Origin: Bacillus altitudinis 41KF2b
GTDB lineage: Bacteria; Bacillota; Bacilli; Bacillales; Bacillaceae
Direction of reading: 5' to 3'
Length of the DNA stretch: 64,000 nt
Assembly: GCF_000691145.1 (NCBI RefSeq)
Contig: NZ_ASJC01000003.1
Location: forward strand, 124,001-188,000
Both the position numbers and the translations under genes were made by a program. How positions within the stretch are numbered: position 1 is the stretch's first letter; each line of letters starts with the position of its first letter. This document shows positions 29,072-39,229 of the stretch, in pieces. The notes under the pieces are model-generated. The model had not been told where the DNA came from. It did no database searches and was given only the letters and a program-made list of their open reading frames with translations.

Positions 29072-30946
29072 TCATGTTACATTCTCGATTGTTTTAATTG
29101 GATCGACACTATCATCTTTTAAACTGCCTTCTGCGCCAGCTCCTTTAAGCCTGTTCCCAAAATGCTGAATCCGTGAACATTTGCTAGTCAAATACATTGC
29201 ATACCTGCATTTCTTTCCTTTGACAGTCACAAATTTAACCGAAGAATCTTCTACACCATCCATCAAGATGACCCCGTAATATGGATTTGAAGAGGAAGTG
29301 CGCTTTCCCGCATTGTTGATATTAGCTCCGTCAATATCAATGCTTTTTGAGTCTCCAGAAACTGATATTCCTGAATACCCCACTTCATCTAGTCGCGTGC
29401 GGTTAATGCTGACGTTTTCGCATCCAAACTCCACTCGAATACCGTTTCCTTCAATATTTTTTCCAATGCTCAGATCAACTTGTCCATTCTTACAACGAGT
29501 CAGTAAAACCCCATGATGTCCTACATTATTAAACTCGTTGTCTGAAACAGTGAAGCCTACTACGTCAGATAGATGAATAGCATGCTTTACTTTAACGCCA
29601 TCTATAAAGTTTCCATTAATTTTTACATCCTCGATTGTTTGATAACCTTTACGTCCATAAACTTGTATTGCATGACGGTCTTTTACGTTAATAAAAGTAT
29701 TTTTTGAAACAATGTGCCTTTTCACTTTATTGACTCGATTTGTAGGATTCCCATTCTTATCTTGCGTATATTTCGATGTAACGGCCGGAAGTAGCAACCT
29801 TACACCAGACGCACAATTTAAAAAGGTGTTCCCTTCAATTAAAACATCTTCCCACTTGTTTCCCGAGATAGCCCATTCAGTTGTATCTTCCACAACGTTA
29901 AATAGAAATTTGATATTTTTATACCAAAATCCATCTGTGCTTGTATGTGAATCCATCGCACGTGCATAGCCGCCTAGCTTATCTGATTTACTGAAATGGC
30001 ACCTTTGAACGATTATATTTTCAGAAGGGGTATTGTCATAGCTACCAAATGCCCCAAAGTTTTCAGAAGATCTCATAAGATCCAATTGAATAGCTGCTGA
30101 AAACCACCTATCGCCCTTATAATCTGCAAATCCAGAGAATTTGACATCATCTATCAATACGTTTTTGTTACCAGCGCAGTCTATGCCGTGTCCACCACAT
30201 ACATCACGTATGCTAATCCCTTTGATAACTATTCCATCTGCGTGAGCAAATCCTAAAACAGAACACTGTTCCTTATATTCATCACCAGCGCTATCAAACA
30301 TCCCCTGACCGTCAATCAGCAAATTCCCATGTCCCTCATAGCCTTTGGTTTGATCGTCTTTGTCACCATTTACAAGCATTGACCCTATAAAGCCGCGCCG
30401 TATAACTGCACCAGCCTGTAAGGTCAAATGAGTATTTTTATAGATGCGGGCTGTCTCCATCAGCTTGTAATTACCAGGAGGAACGACAATATGCACAGGA
30501 TATAATTTCGCAAGACTTAGTGCAGCCTTAAATCCAGATGTAAAACTCCCGTATTTCTTGATGAATTTTTTGAGATTAAGAGAAACCGCAGCATCTTCTA
30601 TTTCCTGCTCAAGAATTTGAAAGTCATAGTCCAATCTGTCTTTTGCGGTGGGATGAATGGATGCATCCCTAGCGACACGAATATCTACGACTTCCTTTAC
30701 GTCTTTTCCATCATGATTCAATACAAGATTGATAATCCTAGACCATAAGTTGTCTATACGATTTGCAACTGAATACAAACCGTGTTTGATTTGATTTGAC
30801 GTATGAGCAATATCACTTGTTTTATGTCGTTTCAAATCATCTTCATTCTGATTCAAATGATTTTCTATAGACTGCATATCCTCTCGCAGCTGCTCTGCGT
30901 ATTTCGAGTTTCGTCTAGTGTCATAGTCCTTTCTAAGCCTCACCAT
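29072..30946 (-). CDS. Tailspike with right-handed beta-helix (pectate-lyase fold)
   Basis: 624 residues from the ATG at 30946 (RBS AAAGGAGAGTGAGAAC). A helical N-terminal stalk (1-130) is followed by a long parallel beta-helix with N-rich coils (for example NVLIDDVKFSGFADY, NIIVQRCHFSKSDK, DVLIEGNTFLNCASG). Such proteins bind or degrade wall glycopolymers such as teichoic acid, like phi29 gp12. Probable host-recognition enzyme; substrate not determinable here. Confidence 0.82.
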   Translation of the reverse strand: MVRLRKDYDTRRNSKYAEQLREDMQSIENHLNQNEDDLKRHKTSDIAHTSNQIKHGLYSVANRIDNLWSRIINLVLNHDGKDVKEVVDIRVARDASIHPTAKDRLDYDFQILEQEIEDAAVSLNLKKFIKKYGSFTSGFKAALSLAKLYPVHIVVPPGNYKLMETARIYKNTHLTLQAGAVIRRGFIGSMLVNGDKDDQTKGYEGHGNLLIDGQGMFDSAGDEYKEQCSVLGFAHADGIVIKGISIRDVCGGHGIDCAGNKNVLIDDVKFSGFADYKGDRWFSAAIQLDLMRSSENFGAFGSYDNTPSENIIVQRCHFSKSDKLGGYARAMDSHTSTDGFWYKNIKFLFNVVEDTTEWAISGNKWEDVLIEGNTFLNCASGVRLLLPAVTSKYTQDKNGNPTNRVNKVKRHIVSKNTFINVKDRHAIQVYGRKGYQTIEDVKINGNFIDGVKVKHAIHLSDVVGFTVSDNEFNNVGHHGVLLTRCKNGQVDLSIGKNIEGNGIRVEFGCENVSINRTRLDEVGYSGISVSGDSKSIDIDGANINNAGKRTSSSNPYYGVILMDGVEDSSVKFVTVKGKKCRYAMYLTSKCSRIQHFGNRLKGAGAEGSLKDDSVDPIKTIENVT

Positions 30947-30969
30947 GTTCTCACTCTCCTTTTTTGGCA

Positions 30970-31002
30970 AAAATAAAAAGACCCTATCTAAGCGTCTTGA
31001 GC
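30970..31002 (-). terminator. Terminator-like hairpin after the tail endopeptidase gene
   Basis: AAGAC-GCTTAGATA-GGGTCTTTTTATTTTT, overlapping the stop codon. Confidence 0.5.
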
Positions 31003-32735
31003 ATGTCGTTTATATATCGTTGTAAATTTTTCATTTTCTTCACTTGATCTACATTAATACGCTGAATGTCCTTGCGGAAGTTCGCAAATGTTATCGTTGG
31101 GCTGCTATACGGATTGAGAGGGTTATGCTGAAATGATACAACCCTTAGATCATCCTCAAAGGTTATTCCATCTGCAGTATCCGCAATAACATGGATTGTG
31201 TCACCTAACCAAAAATCTTGTTCAATTTCAAGCAATTTCGGCTCATAGATTTTTTGGAATTCTACTTCCACAGTCATTTCTGGGTAAGGGTTAACATGCT
31301 TCTTTAACGCAGAAATAATGCTGCTAGATTTTTTGTACCTCTCGTCTTTAATTGGCTCCGCCCAACGTGGTTTACCTTCAATGAGAAATTTATCTTCATC
31401 GGGATGAATGTAAAGAACTGGCTCAAAAACATACTCAGGCTCTTTCTCTTCATCTTTTTTCACTTCTTTTTCATCTTCTGTTGTTTTGCCATCAACTTTT
31501 GAGTCAGAATCGGAATCTATTTCTTTTTGTGCGCCGTATCCCCACGCACGAGTAGTACAATTTTGGGAATCTGTCGTTATAGTGATACCTGGCATGTTAT
31601 AACGACTATCAAGCACAAAGTCTATTTCTTGTCCCATCTTTTTGTAAACATGGATTTTGTAATTATCTACGTCTAACTCTATGTCATAATCTTCAATGAT
31701 TTCATCCAGAAGCTCTGTGGAATTTTTTTCACCGAAGTTTTCTTGTTCCGCAGAAGAAATTTCATCATCTTTTGCATGAATGACATATTTGAAATCAGTT
31801 CCTTTGAGGGCAATATCTAGCGCTTCTTTAATGCTTAACTTCTTAGAAACTGTTTTTTCAATTCTGTTATTAATCAACAGGACAGTGAAGATGTGCGCAG
31901 CTGTAACCGTTTTTGTCAGCATTCCATTTTCTTGATGAAGACTCACGTTGGTAATATAGTATTTTTGATGATTATATTTCTTTTCATCGAGGTATAAAAT
32001 GTTATCCACCACTAACAACTCAAACTCTGCAGCATTTTCCTGTGTACGAACTAACGAGAATGTAAACGATTTTTTACCTGTTGTATCAACTGTGAAATCA
32101 ACTGACGCACCTGTGATTTCTATGACTTCCTTTCCATCCTTGCTTGAAACATGCAGCTGCGGGAAATCCACATCAGACGGTAAATTTTGATTGAGTGGTA
32201 TGTCTATCCCATCGTATTCCCTGCTTGGGTAATCAGGACCAGTCGGTGTTTCTGGTTCACTCGGTTCTTCTGGTAGATCATCCAAATTATCATATTGTGT
32301 GAGCTTGTAAGTAAAAATGATGCTGTTTAATTTTGTAGCATAATTGATATCAGTCGCATAACCACCCTTTGCAACAGCAGCTGTAGCTTTTTGGTAGTCT
32401 TTTTCACCGACCACATCTTTATAACGACTCAAACGTGTGTATAGACTTCCTAGATCAGCAAGGCTCTCTGCATATGATGGATACTTTCTAAAGCGCGCTT
32501 TTACTCTCGTTTCATTGCCGTTCTTGTCCTGTTCTTTGGTCCACATTAATAAATATTTTCCGTTATAAGTCCCTTTGACTCCAAAGAGGTTGTTGGCTTG
32601 CTGAGATAGATCACTAGCGCCGAATCCACTTTCAAGGCAGCCTTGAGCGATGACAAGGCTTGCGAGTACATTGTACTTTTTTTGGACCCTTTGCGCTCCC
32701 GGTGCTAATTTTTTGATAAAGTCAACCGCAGCCAT
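30984..32735 (-). CDS. Tail-tip protein: glucosaminidase domain fused to prophage endopeptidase tail domain
   Basis: 583 residues. Residues about 10-150 form a glucosaminidase-type lysozyme domain (VLASLVIAQGCLESGFGASD, with the catalytic-type Glu, and FRKYPSYAESLADLG). After a proline linker (160-180) comes the tail-associated Prophage_tail endopeptidase (Tal) domain (about 215-560) that normally caps the baseplate. The start follows AAGGAGGGATGAC. The fusion suggests the tail tip cuts peptidoglycan during DNA injection. Confidence 0.85.
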   Translation of the reverse strand: MAAVDFIKKLAPGAQRVQKKYNVLASLVIAQGCLESGFGASDLSQQANNLFGVKGTYNGKYLLMWTKEQDKNGNETRVKARFRKYPSYAESLADLGSLYTRLSRYKDVVGEKDYQKATAAVAKGGYATDINYATKLNSIIFTYKLTQYDNLDDLPEEPSEPETPTGPDYPSREYDGIDIPLNQNLPSDVDFPQLHVSSKDGKEVIEITGASVDFTVDTTGKKSFTFSLVRTQENAAEFELLVVDNILYLDEKKYNHQKYYITNVSLHQENGMLTKTVTAAHIFTVLLINNRIEKTVSKKLSIKEALDIALKGTDFKYVIHAKDDEISSAEQENFGEKNSTELLDEIIEDYDIELDVDNYKIHVYKKMGQEIDFVLDSRYNMPGITITTDSQNCTTRAWGYGAQKEIDSDSDSKVDGKTTEDEKEVKKDEEKEPEYVFEPVLYIHPDEDKFLIEGKPRWAEPIKDERYKKSSSIISALKKHVNPYPEMTVEVEFQKIYEPKLLEIEQDFWLGDTIHVIADTADGITFEDDLRVVSFQHNPLNPYSSPTITFANFRKDIQRINVDQVKKMKNLQRYINDMLKTLR

Positions 32736-32746
32736 GTCATCCCTCC

Positions 32747-33583
32747 TTATGCATAGTAGAACCTTGTGTCAAAAACAATTTCAATATCACTTGCGTTCTG
32801 TATTTCAAAATCGTTTCGGCCGATATCAAGTGAGGGGAGCCTGCCAGATGTCTTTAGACGTTTTTTATTTGCGACGGTGTACTGTTTAATAAAAGAAACT
32901 TCCCTTGATTTAGATAGTTCATCTTCAATTTTCAATTGCTCCCCCGTTGTATGATTGATGATGGTTACACCTTTTCCCTTGGCTTTCAACGTCACTTGGT
33001 AATCATGTCTAAGTGGATTGATGCTGAAGTCCCCAATGTTGTAGATGCTGAACGTTTTTTTGTTTTTGAATGAATACTCTAGATCGTCACGCATCTCGAT
33101 ATTCATTCCGGGACTCCATCTTTCACCCTCAAAAGTTTGAGGATTTAGTGATGTACTTTTCGATTCAGCAGCACCCAAAACATCGGTGAATTCAACGCTA
33201 AAAACAACATGGTTCTTTTCTTTTTCCTTCGGAGTAGTGAAATTCCCCTCACACGTCACTAAAAACCTTCTGTTCGGAAGCAGGTCACATGAGATGTAGT
33301 ATGGGAACGGTTTAACTAATAAAGCATATAGTTCACTTCTATAACTGTAGAAATTTTCAGCAATGATTGAGTTCATATATATTTCAAGCTGAATCTGTCT
33401 TTCTTTGTACCTCACATCCCGCGGATGTTGTGGCAATACAATACCGTTAATTCGTTGTAATGACACCGTCTCAAATTCTACGATTGGTGAGGCAGGTGTC
33501 AGGCTTAACGGATGGAAATGAGGAAGCAAGTCATTTAGACTTTGCTCACCTAATCCATTGTTAAAATCAATATATAACTCCAT
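32747..33583 (-). CDS. Distal tail protein (Dit / Siphovirus tail family)
   Basis: 278 residues. Starts MELYIDFNNGLGEQSLNDLL and contains LPQHPRDVRYKERQIQLEIYM and PFPYYISCDLLPNRRFLVTCEG, features of the Dit hub that joins tail tube and baseplate. Overlaps the tape measure stop by one base and sits 11 bp before the tail-tip gene. Confidence 0.88.
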   Translation of the reverse strand: MELYIDFNNGLGEQSLNDLLPHFHPLSLTPASPIVEFETVSLQRINGIVLPQHPRDVRYKERQIQLEIYMNSIIAENFYSYRSELYALLVKPFPYYISCDLLPNRRFLVTCEGNFTTPKEKEKNHVVFSVEFTDVLGAAESKSTSLNPQTFEGERWSPGMNIEMRDDLEYSFKNKKTFSIYNIGDFSINPLRHDYQVTLKAKGKGVTIINHTTGEQLKIEDELSKSREVSFIKQYTVANKKRLKTSGRLPSLDIGRNDFEIQNASDIEIVFDTRFYYA

Positions 33584-36500
33584 TACCTCACCCCACTCAT
33601 AAATGCTTCTTTTCTAAAACGTTCACCTGTCGTTTGATCTAGCTTTCGACCATCCATGTAGTTGTTGCTATCTTTTGAGATTAATTGTTCAAAGCCTTTT
33701 TGCATCATCATTAATCCTTGAGACAGCAGGTCTATTTGTTGAGCCATAAGACCAATTTGCTTGTTTTGGTTCTCGATCATCTGTCTCATATCAGATCCAT
33801 CTTGCTGCCTGCTCTGAGACTTGTCTCGTTTATTACTGATGCGATCAAGCATTTGTAAAGCAGTGGAGATCATGCCCTCCCCAAAACTAGGCACTCCAAG
33901 CTCTTTGCCGAGATTAGAATACAGCTGTAAAGAGCGCTTACGGTACTTTGGCTCAGTCGTGATAGCATATTCTCGCCAGCCATTTTCCCCTAATTGAGCG
34001 ATCTGATGATTGTCAATCACACCACCAGATGCATAACCGATGTAAGGGCCACCGCGCGCCATAGACTTTAATCCCGGATGGTTATAGATACCGCCATAAC
34101 GCTTGTTAAGATAGTTAATTGCAGCAACAATTTGATGAACTGGATGTTTGATGTTTCCATATCCGGGCTTTTTGTAAGCAGCAAATGTGCTTGGTATGAA
34201 TTGCATAAGCCCTTGTGATGGATGACCAGCTCTGGCGTTGCTATCCCATCGGTTAACTAAGGTCGGGTTTCCACTTGATTCCTTCATAGCAATTGTTTCA
34301 AGAGCCTTTGCATATGAAGGGGAAATTCCCGTGATGCTGATGGCTTGTGCAACCCACTTTTTGACTGCAGCACTACCCCCTACACCTTTGAATGATCCTC
34401 CTTCTCCTCCAAAATCACCTAACGATTTTGTTAGAAATCCTAAAGCACCTTTTTGAATTGTCTTTAAAATACCTGTTCCAAGTCCGTCTATCCCTTTACC
34501 AGTTTTAAACGGAATGAGACCGCCAAATATATTGCTGATAATTCTCTTTGGACCAGCCATCACAAGGTCAAAGATATCTGATCCAAAATCTTTCACCTTA
34601 CCGACTACTTCACCAGCTTTTTTAACGCCCTTTTTAAAGAAATCACCAACACCGCCTGCGTAACCCGGCAAACCCTGCGAAGTTATTTTTTTAGTCTGGT
34701 CATGTGGCAAAACCGATGTTCCGCGCGGCAAATCCCAAATTTGAGGACCGCCAACACCGACCATGTATGTTCCGATACCAGGAGTGTGAGCTAATTCATA
34801 GCCTTCTTCACCTACAAGCGCGCGGCCACCCGGATGATAGTCTGTTCCTTTGGCGTAAGAATGCTTTGCTCCATCCTTTTCTCCCCCATATCCTTTAGGT
34901 TTCCATGTTGGGATAGTTTTTAAGTTCATGAATTCAAGAACTTTATTAATACCGCCAGTAATGGTATTGACCACCCCTGCTAAATCCACAAGAAACGTAT
35001 CCCAAGCGCCGAGAACTTCACCAGTCTCCCAATCAACTTGCTCGATATGTCCTGCAGCCTGTTTTTTCGCTTCTTTTACAACGCCCTTATGACTTTTTTC
35101 AGCTTCATTTATTGTTTTTTCTTTTTGTTTTTCCGCTGCTTTTACCGTAGCATCATGTTCTTTTTGGCTAATAGTGCCTTTGACGTAACGCTGGTCATCT
35201 GCAGCTTTTACAACAGCGTTGTATTGTTTTTCAGCATTACTAATAACTTTGTCTTTTGCTGATTTACTATTTTTAACTGTCGCGGCTGCTTGTTTGGCCG
35301 ACAAAGTAGATGATTCTTCTTTTAACTTTTTAGAAATGAGTGTTTGCTCATCCTTGCTTTTTGTAAGAGCCGTTTCGACTTCTTTACTCATCTTTTGGGT
35401 GATACCCTTGACTTCATCCCATTCTTTTTGAGTGAGAGAGCGATGTTCTTTTGCTGCTTTGTCATATATTTTTTTGACTCGACTCTCGTACTTTTCTATT
35501 TGCTTCTGCTTCTTTTCATTCCCTGTTTTGATTTTATTGAGGATGTTTTCCTCATCTTTCTTCTTAAGTGAATTATTCTTTGAATAGAAATCTCCTAAAA
35601 CGTCAAGAGACTTGTCAGCACTATCTTGATAGCCTTTTTTTATGGTGTCAGCCATTTTTGAAAATCGCTTATTCATGTTGTCAGCTATCTTATCCGTGAT
35701 CTTCGTTTGATTGAGATAAAGGCTATTTAATTTCGCATTGGCTTTTGTCTCCATATCCGAATAAGCATTTACAGCTTTCGAAGTGGATTCAGACACTTTA
35801 TCGCCAAAATCTATTGTTGCTGGTAAGACACGTTTTTGCAGGTTGTCATAATATTTAAACCCTGCTTCGCCTAGAAGCGTGACACCCGTTATTAACATAC
35901 CTACAGGACCACCAAGCACAGATAAGCCGCCTCTAAGCAAACTCACAACACCTGCACCTTTTTTAAGGATGTTAAACAGGCCAAAACCGCCCTTTGCAAG
36001 TTTCATAAAACCGCCTGCGCTTTTCACGGCGTTTATCCCAGTCATAACAATACCTTTACCGAATTTAAGTATCTCAGGAAGAAAAGAGAGTGCAAGACCT
36101 CCAATCATACCCATTGGCCCGCCAAACATCATTAAACCGCCGCCGGCGATTCGAGACGCGCCGCCAAGTCCACGCACTGTCCTTGATGTTCTTGTGGCCG
36201 TTTGATTTAGACGGCCCATACGTGTAGTCGCTAGACCAGTGTTTTGTTGTAAACGGCCCATACGAGTGGACATAACGGCCGTTGATGCTGCAGCTGTGTT
36301 AATACCTGTCGCCGCTGTTCTTGAAGCTACACCCGCAGCAGTAACTTGTGTCGTGTATACTCCTAGACTTGCTGATGATCCTCTGACAGTTCCCGTTAAA
36401 TAGGTACCTGCAGTTCGCAACACTCGCCATCCCTCTGCCATTCGGGGAATTAGGCTCAATAGTAATAAAGAAGCCCCACCTAAAAGGCTGAAAGCTGTTA

Positions 36501-38016
36501 CGGCTGCACCAGTAACGGCAATAGTTCCCATAACAGATGGTGGCAGATGATCAAACCAGTTTACGACTTTCGTTAATCCATCTACCACTTTACGGGCTGT
36601 AGGGATAAATTGATTTCCTAATGAAATAACTGCGTTATTTACCGCAGAACGCAGGTATTCAACAGATCCCGCTAGGTTGTCCATTTGGTCTTTTGCAACT
36701 TTTTCAGCTATACCACCACTGTTTTCTATTTCTTTTGTGAATTTGTCGATCTTATCACCACCTGCATGAAGCAAAGTGATAAAACCAGATAAAGCATGCT
36801 GACCAGCCAATTGCTTTGCAATACGAATTTTTTCAGTTTCCGTATAGTTTTTCGTCTTTTCGTTAATCTGATCTATGATGTTTGATAAAGGTTTCATGCG
36901 GCCGTTTGCGTCAGTAATACTCAGGCCAAGCTCGTGTATTGCGTTACCAGCTGGCTTCGGAGGTGCCGCAAGCCTTGTTAATGTGGATCGTAATGCGGTA
37001 CCTGCCATATCTGCCTTGATTCCACTGTTCGCCATGATACCCGTTGCGGCCGCTAACTCTTCCATGCTGACACCTGCTGTTTTCGCAGCTGGCCCAGCAT
37101 ATTTCATGGTCTGGCCAATCTGCTGCAATGTCGCATTTGAGTTCGTGAACGTGTAGGTCATGGCGTCCGCCACACGGTTTGTATCTTCGGCAGCAATATG
37201 GAATTCTGTGAGGATGTCAGATACAATATCCGCTGTTACACCTAAATCTGTTTGCCCTGCTGCCGCAGTAGCAAGCAAGCCCGGCATGGCACCAATAATG
37301 TTATTTGTCTTATAACCAGCCATTGCAAGGTATTGCATTCCTTCGGCAACCTGTCCGTCTGTGAATTGTGTCGTAGCCCCCAAATGACGCGCCGTTTCCG
37401 TGAGACGGCCCATCTCGTCATTCGATGCATTCGCCACAGCACCGACCCTGCTCATAGCCTTTTCAAAGTCTGCGGCCACTTTGACAGCTCCGCCTATTGC
37501 GACGGTACCTGCTACACCGATACCTGTTAATGCCTTCCCTGCCATTCCCGCAGCAGAGTAGACAGATTGTAACTCTTCTGATACTTCCCCAGCGTTCTTC
37601 TTAAAAACAGAAAAAACACCAGCTGCTTTATTGCCGGTGCTTTGCAAATGCTCAAATTCTTTAGATACATCTCGTAATTCTTTTTCTAGCTTTTGATGAA
37701 CAGCGATGGAGTCGTTCAGTTTGCGGGCATGTATTTGTGTTTCTCGCGCATCACGGCCCTTTTCTCTGACAAGTTGTTCATATCGTTTTCGATGTTCCTG
37801 AACAATTCGACCTTGAAGGCGATATTTGTTGTTAAGTCCCTCTACTTGTGATTGTAATTGCTTTGATTTATCACCAGTATTTTTATAAATGGCCGCAGAT
37901 GCCTTCATTTCAGAGTTGGTCAATCTCAATTGCCTTTGAAGCCCTGTTATACCTCTATTAAAACCCGAATCATCCAGATTGACCTTAGCGACCATATTGC
38001 CAATTGCTTGAGTCAT
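33583..38016 (-). CDS. Tail tape measure protein with lytic transglycosylase domain
   Basis: 1477 residues, setting tail length. Helical N-terminus (1-140), the conserved TMP core (FEKAMSRVGAVANASNDEMGRLTETAR, LAAATGIMANSGIKADMAGTALRS), hydrophobic segments (about 500-720), a coiled-coil zone (790-970), and near the C-terminus an SLT lysozyme-like domain (about 1255-1345: TIAMKESSGNPTLVN ... QGLMQFIPSTFAAY). The SLT domain would help local wall digestion at DNA entry. Confidence 0.95.
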   Translation of the reverse strand: MTQAIGNMVAKVNLDDSGFNRGITGLQRQLRLTNSEMKASAAIYKNTGDKSKQLQSQVEGLNNKYRLQGRIVQEHRKRYEQLVREKGRDARETQIHARKLNDSIAVHQKLEKELRDVSKEFEHLQSTGNKAAGVFSVFKKNAGEVSEELQSVYSAAGMAGKALTGIGVAGTVAIGGAVKVAADFEKAMSRVGAVANASNDEMGRLTETARHLGATTQFTDGQVAEGMQYLAMAGYKTNNIIGAMPGLLATAAAGQTDLGVTADIVSDILTEFHIAAEDTNRVADAMTYTFTNSNATLQQIGQTMKYAGPAAKTAGVSMEELAAATGIMANSGIKADMAGTALRSTLTRLAAPPKPAGNAIHELGLSITDANGRMKPLSNIIDQINEKTKNYTETEKIRIAKQLAGQHALSGFITLLHAGGDKIDKFTKEIENSGGIAEKVAKDQMDNLAGSVEYLRSAVNNAVISLGNQFIPTARKVVDGLTKVVNWFDHLPPSVMGTIAVTGAAVTAFSLLGGASLLLLSLIPRMAEGWRVLRTAGTYLTGTVRGSSASLGVYTTQVTAAGVASRTAATGINTAAASTAVMSTRMGRLQQNTGLATTRMGRLNQTATRTSRTVRGLGGASRIAGGGLMMFGGPMGMIGGLALSFLPEILKFGKGIVMTGINAVKSAGGFMKLAKGGFGLFNILKKGAGVVSLLRGGLSVLGGPVGMLITGVTLLGEAGFKYYDNLQKRVLPATIDFGDKVSESTSKAVNAYSDMETKANAKLNSLYLNQTKITDKIADNMNKRFSKMADTIKKGYQDSADKSLDVLGDFYSKNNSLKKKDEENILNKIKTGNEKKQKQIEKYESRVKKIYDKAAKEHRSLTQKEWDEVKGITQKMSKEVETALTKSKDEQTLISKKLKEESSTLSAKQAAATVKNSKSAKDKVISNAEKQYNAVVKAADDQRYVKGTISQKEHDATVKAAEKQKEKTINEAEKSHKGVVKEAKKQAAGHIEQVDWETGEVLGAWDTFLVDLAGVVNTITGGINKVLEFMNLKTIPTWKPKGYGGEKDGAKHSYAKGTDYHPGGRALVGEEGYELAHTPGIGTYMVGVGGPQIWDLPRGTSVLPHDQTKKITSQGLPGYAGGVGDFFKKGVKKAGEVVGKVKDFGSDIFDLVMAGPKRIISNIFGGLIPFKTGKGIDGLGTGILKTIQKGALGFLTKSLGDFGGEGGSFKGVGGSAAVKKWVAQAISITGISPSYAKALETIAMKESSGNPTLVNRWDSNARAGHPSQGLMQFIPSTFAAYKKPGYGNIKHPVHQIVAAINYLNKRYGGIYNHPGLKSMARGGPYIGYASGGVIDNHQIAQLGENGWREYAITTEPKYRKRSLQLYSNLGKELGVPSFGEGMISTALQMLDRISNKRDKSQSRQQDGSDMRQMIENQNKQIGLMAQQIDLLSQGLMMMQKGFEQLISKDSNNYMDGRKLDQTTGERFRKEAFMSGVR

Positions 38017-38055
38017 TTATGTACCACCCCGCTTTCCTGACGAAGATTTCAAGAC

Positions 38056-38561
38056 TTAGAATATTTGATCAATCGTAACTTCTTTTGTTTTGCTTGATTC
38101 AGCGTTCAATTCTAAGAAATGATAAATATCCATTTCATCAATTTCTTTCATTCTCCACCCCTGTTCTAGGAGTTGTTTATAAATATTCTGCATTTGGTTT
38201 ATTGCTCGCTCGTAGCTCCAGTCTCCGTCGGTTGCAAAAAATCAGGATCTTCTTCATCAATTTTTTTATAACCCACTACTTCGGCCAACACGCGACTGAT
38301 TTCAGCAGAAATTTCAAATGACTGTAATCCTTCAACAAATTCATCATAAGTAAACTGTTTTCCAAAAATATCAACCATGAATTTAATCTGTTCTTCTAAT
38401 ACTTTGATGCTTTTTTCCAAGTCCTCCGCAGTATCCTCGGCCTTTTTATTCAAACGCAAAGCATCTAGAAGTGTTTTAGCACTTGTGCGTGGCGCTACAT
38501 AGGTTTTTTCTTTTTGTTCTGCATCGGACCATAATTTGATAGTGATTCTTTTCTGAGTCAT
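38056..38561 (-). CDS. Tail assembly chaperone, -1 frameshift product (gpGT type)
   Basis: Ribosomes slipping -1 on T TTT TTG (38241-38235) leave the gpG frame and read ATDGDWSYERAINQMQNIY ... KTKEVTIDQIF to a stop at 38056. The second part (EQGWRMKEIDEMDIYHFLELN) has the usual gpT-type composition, and the slip site is exactly in phase. Known in lambda-like and many Gram-positive siphophages; lies just upstream of the tape measure gene, as expected. Confidence 0.85.
38199..38561 (-). CDS. Tail assembly chaperone, unshifted product (gpG type)
   Basis: 120 residues, mostly helical and acidic at the end (KKIDEEDPDFLQPTETGATSEQ). It coats the tape measure protein during tail assembly together with the frameshifted form. 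The slippery heptamer lies 11 codons before its stop. Confidence 0.88.
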   Translation of the reverse strand: MTQKRITIKLWSDAEQKEKTYVAPRTSAKTLLDALRLNKKAEDTAEDLEKSIKVLEEQIKFMVDIFGKQFTYDEFVEGLQSFEISAEISRVLAEVVGYKKIDEEDPDFLQPTETGATSEQ

Positions 38562-38593
38562 AGTGATTCCCCTTATTTTTTATTTTCCAATTA

Positions 38594-38620
38594 AAAAAGA
38601 GAGCTTTTCAGCCCTCTAAG
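38594..38620 (-). terminator. Terminator-like hairpin after the major tail protein
   Basis: AGAGGGCT-GAAA-AGCTCTCTTTTTT on the minus strand; may lower expression of the chaperone and tape measure genes relative to the tail tube. Confidence 0.55.
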
Positions 38621-39227
38621 CACCTTTTCCAATATCAACACTGCTGCTGTTTTCTGTTTCGTCTTTGTATACATCACCAAAAACCGATTTATAAAAGGCA
38701 TCAAGATTAAAGTTTTCTGCATCTTCATCTGTGACCACTTTAAAAAGATCGTCCTGCTCACGATCAACAAATTCCGCAGACAGTTTAATGGTTTGGAAAT
38801 CTGTCTTATCTTCTTTTGTCTTCCACTCATCGCCCGGAAGAGAAAAACGCCCTTTTACTAAACCGACATGACGAGACTTCCCGTTTGCCTTTGGACCTTC
38901 AAACGTCATTGCGACCCATGGTGGGGTAATGTTCTTTTTGAACAAGTACAACCCATTTTTGTCCTGTTCGATTCCTAGCAGCTTCGCAAGAATTTCCATA
39001 GGAAGATCCCGCATTTCAATTTCTAGCTTTGTAGAACCAGTTGAAACCACTAAATCGACCAGCTTGTTATCTGCATACTGCTTCTCGGTTGACGTCTCAG
39101 TTTCCACCTTCATATTGATTGCATATTCATATCTTAAAATTTCAGTAGGCACAAAGAATTTACCTTTCTTTTGCAGTGGTGCAAACTGAACATTTTCCAA
39201 CCCGGTTACTGAACTGTACTCAGCCAT
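38616..39227 (-). CDS. Major tail tube protein
   Basis: 203 residues of the phi13/TP901-like major tail protein type (N-terminus SSVTGLENVQFAPLQ, then YEYAINMKVETETSTEKQYADN). Forms the hexameric tail tube. Placed between the tail terminator gene and the chaperones, the standard site. Confidence 0.88.
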   Translation of the reverse strand: MAEYSSVTGLENVQFAPLQKKGKFFVPTEILRYEYAINMKVETETSTEKQYADNKLVDLVVSTGSTKLEIEMRDLPMEILAKLLGIEQDKNGLYLFKKNITPPWVAMTFEGPKANGKSRHVGLVKGRFSLPGDEWKTKEDKTDFQTIKLSAEFVDREQDDLFKVVTDEDAENFNLDAFYKSVFGDVYKDETENSSSVDIGKGA

Positions 39228-39229
39228 AG

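Noticed and set aside
35879..36205. 108-codon plus-strand ORF inside the tape measure gene
   Set aside because: Antisense of the repetitive Gly/Ala-rich region, with a proline-rich artefact product.
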